Positions 1 through 8,852 of a DNA stretch of 64,000 nucleotides are shown here, piece after piece. The notes under the pieces are model-generated. The model was not told the origin of the DNA and made no database searches. It saw only the letters and a list, made by a program, of their open reading frames with translations. The stretch spans positions 42,780-106,779 of the forward strand of contig NZ_AUGR01000018.1 in assembly GCF_000422765.1 (NCBI RefSeq), in the 5' to 3' direction. Position 1 is the stretch's first letter. Each line of letters begins with the position of its first letter. The DNA is from Neptunomonas japonica DSM 18939 (GTDB lineage: Bacteria > Pseudomonadota > Gammaproteobacteria > Pseudomonadales > Balneatricaceae). The translations under genes were made by a program, and so were the position numbers.

Positions 1-748
1 AGAGCGGTTTTGCACATAAGGCTGATACGCCAGCATTTTGAATGGCTGCAAGCTGGCTCTTGTTCTGTTCAGAAGTGACCATCATTATTGGAATGGTAGT
101 TTGTTCTCCATGTGTTCGAATATACTCAACCATCTCTCGGCCATCAATATTGGGCATGTTGTAGTCTGAAATGATTAGATCAAATGTTTGCTGTTTGAGA
201 GTATTGAGTGCTTCAGCTCCATCGGCTGCTTCTGTAATGGCATGAATCCCTAGGTTGTCGAGAATCTGATGCAAATATTTACGTGACACTAGGCTATCAT
301 CGACAAGAAGTATTTTTAAGCTCTCAAATGCTTCTGTTTTGTCTTCATCTGGAGTATCAAGGTCAATCAAGTAATGTAGAGTGCTTTGCAGAGAAATGCC
401 TAATTCTTTGCGTGTAAAAGGCTTAGGTAAGATGGCGATAGCGCCTGATTGTCTTATGGGCTCAAGGTAACGATAGTGCGTTTCAGAAGAGACCAGTAGA
501 AATGTTATATCGCAAAGGTTAGGGTCCTCACGCATTTCTTTAACAACCTCTGTACCTGTCATGTCAGGTAAATGCATGGACGATAAGACAATATCGGGAG
601 TTTGCAGGTGTATTGCGCTTAGTGCAGAGCGCCCATCACTGAACTCGTCAATGTTATTTATTCCAAAGCTTTTCAGATGGTTAACGATAATCGTCCTTTG
701 TACTCTTGATGGTTCAATAATGAGCACAAATAGTTCCGAAAAATTCAT
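1..748 (-). CDS. Dual-receiver response regulator (partial, C-terminus outside window)
   Basis: Read from the complement, an open frame starts with ATG at 748 and runs off the left edge, giving about 249 residues. It carries two CheY-like receiver domains in tandem. The second (from about residue 140) is canonical: the ILLVDDS start, the phosphoacceptor Asp in IISDYNMPNIDG, a conserved Thr (MMVTSE) and the Lys of AKPL. The first is degenerate: the acceptor position reads LSSMHLPD, so Asp is replaced by Ser, and the acidic pair is EP, although the Lys in LPKPF remains. The first domain is therefore probably not phosphorylated on Asp (inference). No output domain is visible before the edge, so the function (chemotaxis-like, cyclase or other) cannot be told. 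Confidence 0.85.
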   Translation of the reverse strand, partial: MNFSELFVLIIEPSRVQRTIIVNHLKSFGINNIDEFSDGRSALSAIHLQTPDIVLSSMHLPDMTGTEVVKEMREDPNLCDITFLLVSSETHYRYLEPIRQSGAIAILPKPFTRKELGISLQSTLHYLIDLDTPDEDKTEAFESLKILLVDDSLVSRKYLHQILDNLGIHAITEAADGAEALNTLKQQTFDLIISDYNMPNIDGREMVEYIRTHGEQTTIPIMMVTSEQNKSQLAAIQNAGVSALCAKPL

Positions 749-1027
749 ATTAGGTCTCTATATGACAAAGCCAGTGTATTAGGTAATCAGTTTAGCACCC
801 GTTTTTGTGTTTTGCGTAGTAAGGCTATGATTGATAATTCAATAATTATTTGTGCTTTTGCTGCGATGGGATAAAGAGCGAGCTTTATTTATGCAGGCCG
901 GTTGTATCCAGTATTAATGCTAACTCTGCAACACTGAATTGTCGGGGTTTATTATATTTGTAATTGCTGATGTTTGAGTCTGTTGCCATACTGGCGAACC
1001 GAAAAATACAGAACAGCAGGAGTGAAA
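749..1027. other. Intergenic region between divergent genes
   Basis: About 280 bases separate the divergently transcribed response regulator and MFS genes, so promoters for both should lie here. I see AT-rich tracts but no dyad, RNA or small gene that I can support. Confidence 0.4.
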
Positions 1028-2206
1028 ATGAACCGCAGTGTTATATTGCTATCGTTATGCCAAGCACTATTAGGTACTGGGAATGTACTGCTGATTTCTG
1101 TAAATGGTTTAATTGGCCAATCATTGTCGCCTTCAGATGCCCTCATTACTCTACCAATAGCGATGCAGTTTGTCGGGCTTATGTTAGCAACAATACCTGC
1201 TTCATTATTAATGCAGAGGATTGGTCGTCGCAATGGCTTTTATCTAGGCAACTCGCTAGGCATCATCGGTGCTATATTGTCTGCTGTTGCATTGGTGTAC
1301 CAAAACTTCTTCTTTTTTTGTGTTGGCACTACTTTGCTCGGAGTGGGTATTGGATTTGGTACATTATATCGCTTTGCTGCTGTTGAGGCATGCGAGCCAG
1401 AGCATAAGAACCGTGCTATATCGATGGTTATGTTTGGTGGTGTGTTGGCTGCCATTATTGGCCCGGCTTTAGCGGTAGAAAGTCGGGACTGGGTTTCAAG
1501 CCAAGAGTTTGTAGGTTCGTTTGTTGGTTTGGTTGGCCTTTATGTACTTGCGTTACTGTTGCTTACAGGCGTATCAATTCCAAAGACAAATGCTTCTTCC
1601 GCAAATCTAGGGGAGCAGCGCTCGTTATTGACGATTACCAGTCAGCCCGTGTTTGTCGTGGCTGTTGTTGTGGGTATGGTGAGCTATACCGTTATGAACT
1701 TATTAATGACGGCGACTCCATTGGCAATGGCCCGCTGCGGTTTTTCATTTCCGCAAACTGCTTGGGTGATTGAATGGCATGTACTCGGTATGTTTTTGCC
1801 ATCATTTTTTACTGGGCGTCTGATTCAGCGTTTTGGGACAGCACCGATGATGCTTTTGGGTGGCGTTATTATGTTGGCGTGTATCTTTATTAATCTCAAT
1901 GGGAAAACGGAATGGCATTTTTGGAGTGCGCTATTTTTGTTGGGGCTAGGGTGGAACTTCATGTTTATTAGCGCAACGAGTCTTGTGACAGGGGCGTATA
2001 CACATCAGGAACGTGCTAAAACCCAAGCAACGAATGAGTTTATGGTCTTTGGCATGGTCACTATATCGGCATTGAGTGCCGGCTGGTTAGAGGTCACTAT
2101 GGGGTGGGAAACAATGAATGCTTTAATGATTCCTGTTGTTATTTGGGCAATGTTGGTGGTCGTGGCTTTGTCGAAAAAAGTAAAGCTACAGGGTGCTAAT
2201 CAGTAG
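1028..2206 (+). CDS. MFS family transporter
   Basis: A 392-residue integral membrane protein of the major facilitator superfamily with about twelve hydrophobic segments. The loop after the second helix reads LLMQRIGRRNGF, the classic MFS G-x-x-x-D/R-R-x-G-R-R type signature, and the half-way loop is basic. An in-frame start exists upstream at 974, but the ATG at 1028 is preceded by a good ribosome site (AGGAG, about 6 bases away) and begins directly with the first helix, so I use it. The substrate cannot be read from the sequence. The gene stands alone: a divergent regulator is upstream and a hairpin terminator follows. Inference: a proton-driven exporter or importer of a small molecule. Confidence 0.85.
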   Translation: MNRSVILLSLCQALLGTGNVLLISVNGLIGQSLSPSDALITLPIAMQFVGLMLATIPASLLMQRIGRRNGFYLGNSLGIIGAILSAVALVYQNFFFFCVGTTLLGVGIGFGTLYRFAAVEACEPEHKNRAISMVMFGGVLAAIIGPALAVESRDWVSSQEFVGSFVGLVGLYVLALLLLTGVSIPKTNASSANLGEQRSLLTITSQPVFVVAVVVGMVSYTVMNLLMTATPLAMARCGFSFPQTAWVIEWHVLGMFLPSFFTGRLIQRFGTAPMMLLGGVIMLACIFINLNGKTEWHFWSALFLLGLGWNFMFISATSLVTGAYTHQERAKTQATNEFMVFGMVTISALSAGWLEVTMGWETMNALMIPVVIWAMLVVVALSKKVKLQGANQ

Positions 2207-2222
2207 GCTTGGTTAGTATCTA

Positions 2223-2250
2223 AGCGCTAAAAAGGATTAGCGCCTTTCTT
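2223..2250 (+). terminator. Rho-independent terminator of the MFS gene
   Basis: A 7-bp stem GCGCTAA / TTAGCGC with a 6-base loop lies at 2223-2242 and is followed by CTTTCTTT. It sits 17 bases after the MFS stop and overlaps the 3' end of the convergent gene that follows. Confidence 0.65.
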
Positions 2251-2643
2251 TAAACGAACAATTTCATGTTTTAGTTTAATGAGTTCGTGTCGGTTTATCT
2301 CATTGTGTAACGGCTGGATTTTGGTATGCCATTGCCAAAATCCAATGATCATCGCTAAAAGGCTCCAGCCAATCAGTACACCAAGAGTAATTGAATAGAA
2401 CTGTTTGTTCGATGCGTCTAAGTCAGATTGGCGATCTATAACTTGTAGTGTTACTTTTTGTTCTAGTGTGGGTGCTCTGATACCTTCAAGAACGGACGCT
2501 TTTACGTAGCGATCAAACACTCGGCTGTTATATTCTTCCGTCAATTGGAAAAAGAGAACAACTAACGTGATCGTTGAAAGTAGACCTGTAAGGGCATAGA
2601 ACTTATAGATGTTATCAGTGGGTACGGCTGTTTTAGGCTGCAC
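2227..2643 (-). CDS. Small two-helix membrane protein, unknown function
   Basis: A 138-residue protein with a GTG start at 2643 preceded by AGGTAG. It has a short cytoplasmic head, a first membrane helix at about residues 15-35 (LTGLLSTITLVVLFF), a roughly 50-residue polar loop, a second helix at about 84-105 (ITLGVLIGWSLLAMIIGFW) and a charged tail rich in Lys, Glu and His that may form a short coiled coil. I do not recognise the family. It lies between ptsP and the MFS gene, 165 bases from ptsP, and could be co-transcribed with ptsP, but the gap argues for its own promoter. Confidence 0.65.
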   Translation of the reverse strand: MQPKTAVPTDNIYKFYALTGLLSTITLVVLFFQLTEEYNSRVFDRYVKASVLEGIRAPTLEQKVTLQVIDRQSDLDASNKQFYSITLGVLIGWSLLAMIIGFWQWHTKIQPLHNEINRHELIKLKHEIVRLKKGANPF

Positions 2644-2808
2644 GATACTACCTGGCTGCAGTTAAATATACCCAACATCTTAATGAAAAATTCAAACACC
2701 ATCTATAGATGAGTGAACTTTGTTTGAAAATATTTTTAAATTTACTGGTAAATATTAAAATATAGGCTAAAGGATCGATTTTATAGTCTTTAAGTCCTTT
2801 TGTAAAAC

Positions 2809-5058
2809 TTATAAACCGAACTCTTTAATTTTTTTAGAAAGCACTTTTCGCACTTCTGTTTCATCTTCAGCAGCGTTAGCTTTGGTCAGTAATTTCAGCA
2901 AGTCTTCGCGTTTTAGTTGCCGTATTAGCCATTTTATCTTGGGGATTCTATGGGCGCTTAGGCTGAGTCGGTCAAACCCCATAGCTATGAGTAGTAGTAC
3001 AGAGGCTGGATCTGCAGCCATTTCACCACACAACGAAACAGGTAAATTGAGTTCTGAGCATTTTTTCTTGATCATTTGCAGTGCAACCAGTACTGCGGGA
3101 TGAAGGTGATCAAATAAGCTGGAGACTTTAGGGTTGTTTCGGTCTACAGCGAGTAGGTATTGCGTCAGGTCATTTGAGCCAATAGAAACAAAATCTATAT
3201 AGGGAGCGACTTTATCTAACAACAGCATAGCAGAAGGCACTTCTATCATAATGCCGAGCTTGGGTTTAGTAACTTGTTTGCCTTCCTTCTTTAGCTCAAG
3301 TAATGATTGTTGGATAAGCTCTTTAATTGCTTTTATTTCATCAATACGGCTAACCATTGGTACAAGAATCTGCAGGTTATCTCGACCATGAGCGGCACGT
3401 AACATGGCTCGAATTTGTGCGATTTGTAAAGCGGTATTATCTAACGTGAAGCGGATGCCTCTCCAGCCTAAGTAGGGGTTATCTTCTTTGAATGAGAAGT
3501 AAGGAAGCTGCTTATCTCCGCCAATGTCCAAAGTACGCATCGATACAGGGCGCGGGCTGTAAGCATCTATGACCTCTTTGTAAACTTGGTATTGCTCCTC
3601 TTCTGTAGGGAAGCTGTCGTGTACCATAAATGGGATTTCAGAGCGGTATAGACCGACGCCTTCAGCACCATTTCGCAAGCCAGGAGATACGTCGGCTAAT
3701 AATCCTGTATTTGTGTGCAGAGTGACATGAAATCCATCCAGTGTGACAGCGGGTAAATCTTTATATTTCGCTAAGGTTTCGTTGAATTGTTGCTCATGTT
3801 TAGCGAGCATGCGGTATTCGTGTACCATTTCTTTTGGTGGTGATATAACAACTTCGCCACGATTACCATCGACTACGCTGAGCTGGCCGCTGAAGCGCTT
3901 AATGTTGAGGTCAGAAACACCCATTACTGCAGGTAGGCCAAGGGCGTTTGCTACAATGGATGTGTGAGATAGTGCTGAACCTGATGTGCTGATAATTCCC
4001 TGGATTTGAGAAGAATTGTATTCAGATAAATCAGCGATGCTGATTAAGTCACCAGCAATAATGATAGGCGTTTGACTGTCTGGAGATGTTGTTCGCTCAT
4101 GCTTCGCCATCTGTGTCATCAGCTTGATAGCAATATTTTTGACATCTTCACCCCTAGCCCTCATATAGGGATCATCTGCCTTCTCAAATACAGTGGCTAA
4201 CTCAAATGCTGTCTCTCTAACAGACCACATGGCGCTGCTTCCTGACTGAATTTTATCTAAAGTCCCATCTTTTAACTCAGGGCTTTCAAGCATCATTCGA
4301 TAAACCGAAAACAGAGAGGCAATGTCTTCTGGTAAGTCTTTCTTTATTTTATTCGCGCCATTCTCAAGATCACTAATAACTTTTTGTAAGGCTGTTTCAA
4401 ACAGATCTTGTTCATCTTCTAGGTTAGAGGCACTTTTATCGGGTTCAATTTTTAAATCAATATGGGTGTTAATATGAACGAGCTCACCAATGCCCACGCC
4501 CGATGAGCTGACAATACCGTTAAAGCGTTTATATAACTTTCCTGGTCGGCGTTTAGGTATCCACTCACCGGATTTTTGAATGTTAGAAAGCGTGGCTGCT
4601 AATTGAGAAGCAATGGTAATAAGGAAGGCTTCAGCTTCTTGAGGGAAAGGCTTGTTTACTTTGCTTTGTACTACGATGACACCGATTAATTGACGCAGGT
4701 GAATTAGTGGAACGCCCATAAACTGTTTATACGGTGCCTCTTGGGCTTGTGGGAAAAGTACGAACTTGTCATGCGAGGGCGCATCAGCAAGGTTCATTGA
4801 GTGTTTAGTTGAGGCGATAACACCCACTAACCCTTCATCTAGCCCCAGTTTTATTTTACCCACGGAGGTTTTTGACAAACCTTGAGTTGCTGCCAGAATA
4901 AGTTTAGAGCGCGCCGGTGATTTAAGGTAAAGGCTACAAACTGGTACGCCCATCAATTGGCTAAGGCGGGCTACAATAGTTTGCATTGCAGTCATGGCAT
5001 TTTCGGCGTCTGAAATCTCTTGAACAAGTGTCGTTAGGGTAGCCAATGAGTGCTGCAT
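2809..5058 (-). CDS. ptsP: Phosphoenolpyruvate-protein phosphotransferase PtsP (EI-Ntr)
   Basis: Enzyme I of the nitrogen-related phosphotransferase system: it autophosphorylates from PEP and passes the phosphate to NPr. About 749 residues. The N-terminal GAF domain (about residues 8-160) senses small molecules; then come the EI N-terminal domain, the phosphohistidine domain with the active His in GSALSHTSI (about residue 365) and the PEP-binding barrel with VPMVSR, IEVPSA, SIGSNDLTQY and the catalytic Cys in LCGEMA. The frame is open to a TTG at 5127, but the ATG at 5058 has AGGA seven bases upstream and matches the usual PtsP N-terminus, so I use it. ptsN, npr and the frequent neighbour rppH are not in this window. 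Confidence 0.95.
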   Translation of the reverse strand: MQHSLATLTTLVQEISDAENAMTAMQTIVARLSQLMGVPVCSLYLKSPARSKLILAATQGLSKTSVGKIKLGLDEGLVGVIASTKHSMNLADAPSHDKFVLFPQAQEAPYKQFMGVPLIHLRQLIGVIVVQSKVNKPFPQEAEAFLITIASQLAATLSNIQKSGEWIPKRRPGKLYKRFNGIVSSSGVGIGELVHINTHIDLKIEPDKSASNLEDEQDLFETALQKVISDLENGANKIKKDLPEDIASLFSVYRMMLESPELKDGTLDKIQSGSSAMWSVRETAFELATVFEKADDPYMRARGEDVKNIAIKLMTQMAKHERTTSPDSQTPIIIAGDLISIADLSEYNSSQIQGIISTSGSALSHTSIVANALGLPAVMGVSDLNIKRFSGQLSVVDGNRGEVVISPPKEMVHEYRMLAKHEQQFNETLAKYKDLPAVTLDGFHVTLHTNTGLLADVSPGLRNGAEGVGLYRSEIPFMVHDSFPTEEEQYQVYKEVIDAYSPRPVSMRTLDIGGDKQLPYFSFKEDNPYLGWRGIRFTLDNTALQIAQIRAMLRAAHGRDNLQILVPMVSRIDEIKAIKELIQQSLLELKKEGKQVTKPKLGIMIEVPSAMLLLDKVAPYIDFVSIGSNDLTQYLLAVDRNNPKVSSLFDHLHPAVLVALQMIKKKCSELNLPVSLCGEMAADPASVLLLIAMGFDRLSLSAHRIPKIKWLIRQLKREDLLKLLTKANAAEDETEVRKVLSKKIKEFGL

Positions 5059-5250
5059 GCATGCGTCCTGTATGGATTTTGACAGGGAGAAAAACTTATA
5101 ATCGCACATAAAACAATTATTTATCAATGGCTGCTGTAATTGAGTTCCAGTAAGATGCAGTATTGCGTTTGTCTGTGAAATATGTGGATATTAATACAAA
5201 TAGAAACAGCCAAAATATAGGTGTTTTGATACTAAAAGCAGGAGATTCAA

Positions 5251-5475
5251 GTGAAAAGTTTTCTGTTTTCTACGGAAGATGATCGTGGTGGTGTGATGCT
5301 ATGCGATATCGATACATTAGAAGATGCAGTCGTTTATCTTGGTAAACGTTTTAATGGTGTGATTAGGGTGGAACAAGGCAAAGATGTATGGACTACTGAC
5401 GGAGGGTTTGTCTTTGTCGATAAACCACATGCCGTTGATGATAGTGCTGAATATACTGAAGTGCTAGCTACTTAG
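5251..5475 (+). CDS. Small conserved-looking protein, unknown
   Basis: A 74-residue acidic soluble protein with a GTG start at 5251 and a strong ribosome site (GCAGGAG about 7 bases upstream). It has no signal peptide or membrane segment; its predicted make-up is a short alpha/beta fold with the pattern DIDTLEDAVVYLGKRFNGVIRVEQGKDVW. It sits 47 bases before recC on the same strand and may share its transcript. I do not recognise a family and assign no function. Confidence 0.65.
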   Translation: MKSFLFSTEDDRGGVMLCDIDTLEDAVVYLGKRFNGVIRVEQGKDVWTTDGGFVFVDKPHAVDDSAEYTEVLAT

Positions 5476-5522
5476 ATGCAATCAGCAGACTAAAGATATC
5501 TATAAAAATACAGAGTAGGCTC

Positions 5523-8500
5523 ATGCTAAGGATTTATCATTCGAACGCGTTGGATACCCTGCGTGATGTATTGGTTGAGATGATCAAGGGTGATCCTCAA
5601 GCCGACCCTTTTATCGCAGACCAGATCCTTGTTCAGAGCCCTGGTATGGCGCAATGGCTTAAGTTGGAGTTGGCCGAGCGTTTGGGTATTGCTGCTAATA
5701 TAGAGTTTCCGTTGCCCGCTAGCTTTTTATGGAAGGTCTTTGTCGCAGCGTTGGAAGATGTACCAGAGCGTTCTGCGTACAATAAAGCAGCCATGACATG
5801 GGTGTTGATGAGAATTCTGCCAGAGCATCTAGATGATGAGCAGTTCTCTATACTCAACCAATACCTTAAACAAGACGATGAGCCTCTGCGCCTTTACCAC
5901 CTATGTTCCCGAGTGGCTGACCTTTACGATCAATACCTTGTATACCGCCCCGATTGGATTGCATCGTGGGAGCAAGGAGATAATCAGCCAGCGAGTGGCG
6001 AGGATCAGCGCTGGCAGCCTGTGTTGTGGCGGGCCATTGTGACTGATACAGAGCAGAGAGAATTGCCACATTGGCATCGTGCAAACATGTATGAAACCTT
6101 TATTGGTGCTCTCAGTGAAAAGCATGTAAGCCTTGCAGGTATACCGCAACGTATTTTTGTTTTTGGCATCTCAGCGTTACCTCAAAACTATATTGAAGCA
6201 TTGGCTGCACTAGGGCAAAAAATTGATGTTCATCTAATGTTGGCTAACCCGTGTCGGCATTATTGGGGAGATATTGTTGACCCTAGCTATTTGGCTCGAC
6301 TAAACCGGATGTGGTTATCAAAACCTCAGGGCTTGGGTGGTGCTTCTGGATTAGATCTTTATCAAGTGGGCCATCCCTTATTAGCATCCATGGGAAAGTT
6401 GGGTAGGGATTATTTACATCTTATTCAGCAAATGGAGTTACCCGAAGTAGGGCTGTTTGAGGAAGCGGGTTATGAAACACTTTTGGGGGCGCTGCAAACA
6501 GACATTTTGGAGTTGAATAACAGAGGTTCTACTCCTGAATCAGCTATTGATGAAAACATTGACCAATACAATATTGATCCAAACATTTTACCAATCTCTT
6601 TCTCTGCCAATGATAGAAGTATTCAGCTACATGCTGCCCACAGTGCATTACGCGAAGTGGAAGTGTTGCAAGACCAGTTATTAGCCATGTTTGACAGTAA
6701 TGCTGAATTAAAACCTCGCGACATTATTGTGATGATGCCGGATGTAACACATTACGCACCCTATATTGACGCTGTTTTTGGCAACGCTGAGCACAAGCAT
6801 TTTTTACCCTACTCAATCTCTGACCGCTCGGCGGAGCAAGAAATTCCTTTGCTCAGTAGTTTTTTACAGCTTATCGGCATTAAGCATAGTCGTTTTACTG
6901 TCTCTGAAGTCATTGAGCTTTTAGAACTTCCGGCAACACTGCGACAATTTGAGCTGGAACAAGAAGACTTCGAAAACATTCGTCATTGGATTAGTGAAAC
7001 AGGCATTCACTGGGGATTAGACCAAACTTCACGTGCGGATGTGGGAGGAGCTCTTTTTGAGCAAAATAGCTGGCATTTTGGTATGGACCGCCTTTTTAGT
7101 GGCTATGCGTTAGGGTCTGCTGAGACGGTGTGGAATGATATCGCACCCTTTGAGGGAGTCACTGGCTTATCTTCTGCTGCATTGGGGCAATTATCAGCGT
7201 TTTTGACATCATTAGATGAATTTCGTAGTAGCTTCGCCGGTGAGCATTCACTGACTGAGTGGATTGTTCAGGTACAGCAGATGATTGATGCGATGTACCT
7301 GCCTGACGAACGTGATCATGAGGCTTTGGAACTTATCTACCGAGCGCTTGAGTCGTTGCGTGAAACGTTTCAGGAAGTCGCGTTTGAGCAAAAAATAGAT
7401 GTCGCTATATTACAGGACTATCTTAAAGAGCAGTTATCGAGCCAGCGATCTTCACAACGCTTTTTATCGGGGCAAATCAATTTCTGTACTTTAATGCCAA
7501 TGCGAGCCATACCTTTTAAGGTTGTCTGTTTACTTGGTATGAATGATAGCGACTATCCTCGCTCAATACCGCCGATGGGCTTTGATCTTATGGTTGATCA
7601 CCCGCGCAAGGGAGATCGCTCTCGTCGAGATGATGATCGTTATCTGTTTCTTGAGGCCTTATTGTCTGCTCGTGAAACACTTTATATCAGTTATGTTGGT
7701 CGCTCGATTGCGGATAATTCTAAACGGGTGCCATCGGTACTGGTAAGCGAAGTGTTGGAGTATTGTGATCAGGCCTACCGGATTGAAGAGCAAGACCTCT
7801 CCGTTAAGGAAGGCTTAGTTCAAGAACATCTATTGATAGGGCATCCTTTAACTGCTTATAGCGGTGCTTATTTTGATGGAACGGCTGATAACCTGTTTAG
7901 TTACAACACTCGGTGGGCTATTCCTCAGAATAAACAATGTAAAGCAGAAAGCTTTATTAAAGGAAGGTTAGCTGCAATAGAGAGTGATGTACTTGAGCTG
8001 GATGATTTGATTGCCTTTTACCGCCACCCCATTCAGTTTTTCTTTCAAAAAAGAATGCAGATTTATTTTCGTGATGACGAACTCGTTCTATCAGATGAGG
8101 AGCCTTTTAGTCTGGAGCCGTTGATTGATTATAAATTGCGTAAAAGGTTGTTGCAGTCAGCGGTTCGCGGTGATGGGTTACAAACAACAGCGCATTATAT
8201 CCGCCAAGCAGGAATACTCCCTGTTGGAAAAGCTGGTGACATCGAGCTGTCAAAAAGAGTCCATGATATTGGCGAACTCTACGAAAAGATGCAGCCCTTA
8301 ATGGCTGGTTCATCACGTCGTTTGGAAATTAACCTCACATTTGAGCTGTTAGAGCAAAGCTTACAACTACAGGGCTGGGTTAATGATGTCTACTCAGGTG
8401 GTGTGCTGAAATATGATGTGTCGAAAGTTTCCGGCAGACACCGTTTTATGACCTGGATTCAACATTTAGCCAGTTGTGCAGCAGGACTTTCTGAGCGTAC

Positions 8501-8852
8501 GGTATATCGTGGGTTGAGTGAGCAATTTAGTTTTAAGCCACTCTCTGCTGATTTGGCTTACGCACAATTGAGCCGTTTAGTGAGTGTTTATCTAGAAGGG
8601 CAGCGATTGCCACTTAACTGGATACCTGAGCCGGCATGGAAGTGGTTAAGCTTACGTCAAAAAGATGAAGAAAAAGCGCGTAAAGATGCCCAAAATCGTT
8701 TTGAAAGTGATCGAGGTGGAGATTGTAGTAACCCGTATGTTCGTAGAGTCTATCCTGAGTGGCGAATGCTAGCACCAGGTGTCTATGATTATTCTGAGCA
8801 GTTATTTGGTGAAATGTTGAATTATTTGGAAGTGGATAAAGATGACAATTAA
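5523..8852 (+). CDS. recC: RecBCD exonuclease V, gamma subunit RecC
   Basis: A 1109-residue RecC, of normal length for the family. RecC is the subunit of the helicase-nuclease RecBCD that splits the DNA duplex and recognises Chi in the 3' strand during double-strand break repair and degradation of foreign DNA. The N-terminal half starts MLRIYHSN and contains VQSPGMAQWLKLELAERLGIAANIEFPLP, a stretch typical of RecC; the SF1 helicase-like fold lacks an intact Walker A motif, as expected for this inactive-helicase subunit. The C-terminal part has the inactivated PD-(D/E)XK-like fold. Start ATG at 5523 with GAGTAGG upstream. It overlaps recB by 11 bases, so translation is coupled. Confidence 0.96.
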   Translation: MLRIYHSNALDTLRDVLVEMIKGDPQADPFIADQILVQSPGMAQWLKLELAERLGIAANIEFPLPASFLWKVFVAALEDVPERSAYNKAAMTWVLMRILPEHLDDEQFSILNQYLKQDDEPLRLYHLCSRVADLYDQYLVYRPDWIASWEQGDNQPASGEDQRWQPVLWRAIVTDTEQRELPHWHRANMYETFIGALSEKHVSLAGIPQRIFVFGISALPQNYIEALAALGQKIDVHLMLANPCRHYWGDIVDPSYLARLNRMWLSKPQGLGGASGLDLYQVGHPLLASMGKLGRDYLHLIQQMELPEVGLFEEAGYETLLGALQTDILELNNRGSTPESAIDENIDQYNIDPNILPISFSANDRSIQLHAAHSALREVEVLQDQLLAMFDSNAELKPRDIIVMMPDVTHYAPYIDAVFGNAEHKHFLPYSISDRSAEQEIPLLSSFLQLIGIKHSRFTVSEVIELLELPATLRQFELEQEDFENIRHWISETGIHWGLDQTSRADVGGALFEQNSWHFGMDRLFSGYALGSAETVWNDIAPFEGVTGLSSAALGQLSAFLTSLDEFRSSFAGEHSLTEWIVQVQQMIDAMYLPDERDHEALELIYRALESLRETFQEVAFEQKIDVAILQDYLKEQLSSQRSSQRFLSGQINFCTLMPMRAIPFKVVCLLGMNDSDYPRSIPPMGFDLMVDHPRKGDRSRRDDDRYLFLEALLSARETLYISYVGRSIADNSKRVPSVLVSEVLEYCDQAYRIEEQDLSVKEGLVQEHLLIGHPLTAYSGAYFDGTADNLFSYNTRWAIPQNKQCKAESFIKGRLAAIESDVLELDDLIAFYRHPIQFFFQKRMQIYFRDDELVLSDEEPFSLEPLIDYKLRKRLLQSAVRGDGLQTTAHYIRQAGILPVGKAGDIELSKRVHDIGELYEKMQPLMAGSSRRLEINLTFELLEQSLQLQGWVNDVYSGGVLKYDVSKVSGRHRFMTWIQHLASCAAGLSERTVYRGLSEQFSFKPLSADLAYAQLSRLVSVYLEGQRLPLNWIPEPAWKWLSLRQKDEEKARKDAQNRFESDRGGDCSNPYVRRVYPEWRMLAPGVYDYSEQLFGEMLNYLEVDKDDN

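Noticed and set aside
561..782. Plus-strand frame of 73 codons at the left end
   Set aside because: It is antisense to the well-supported dual-receiver gene, whose receiver motifs are clear; the plus frame has no ribosome site or recognisable protein.
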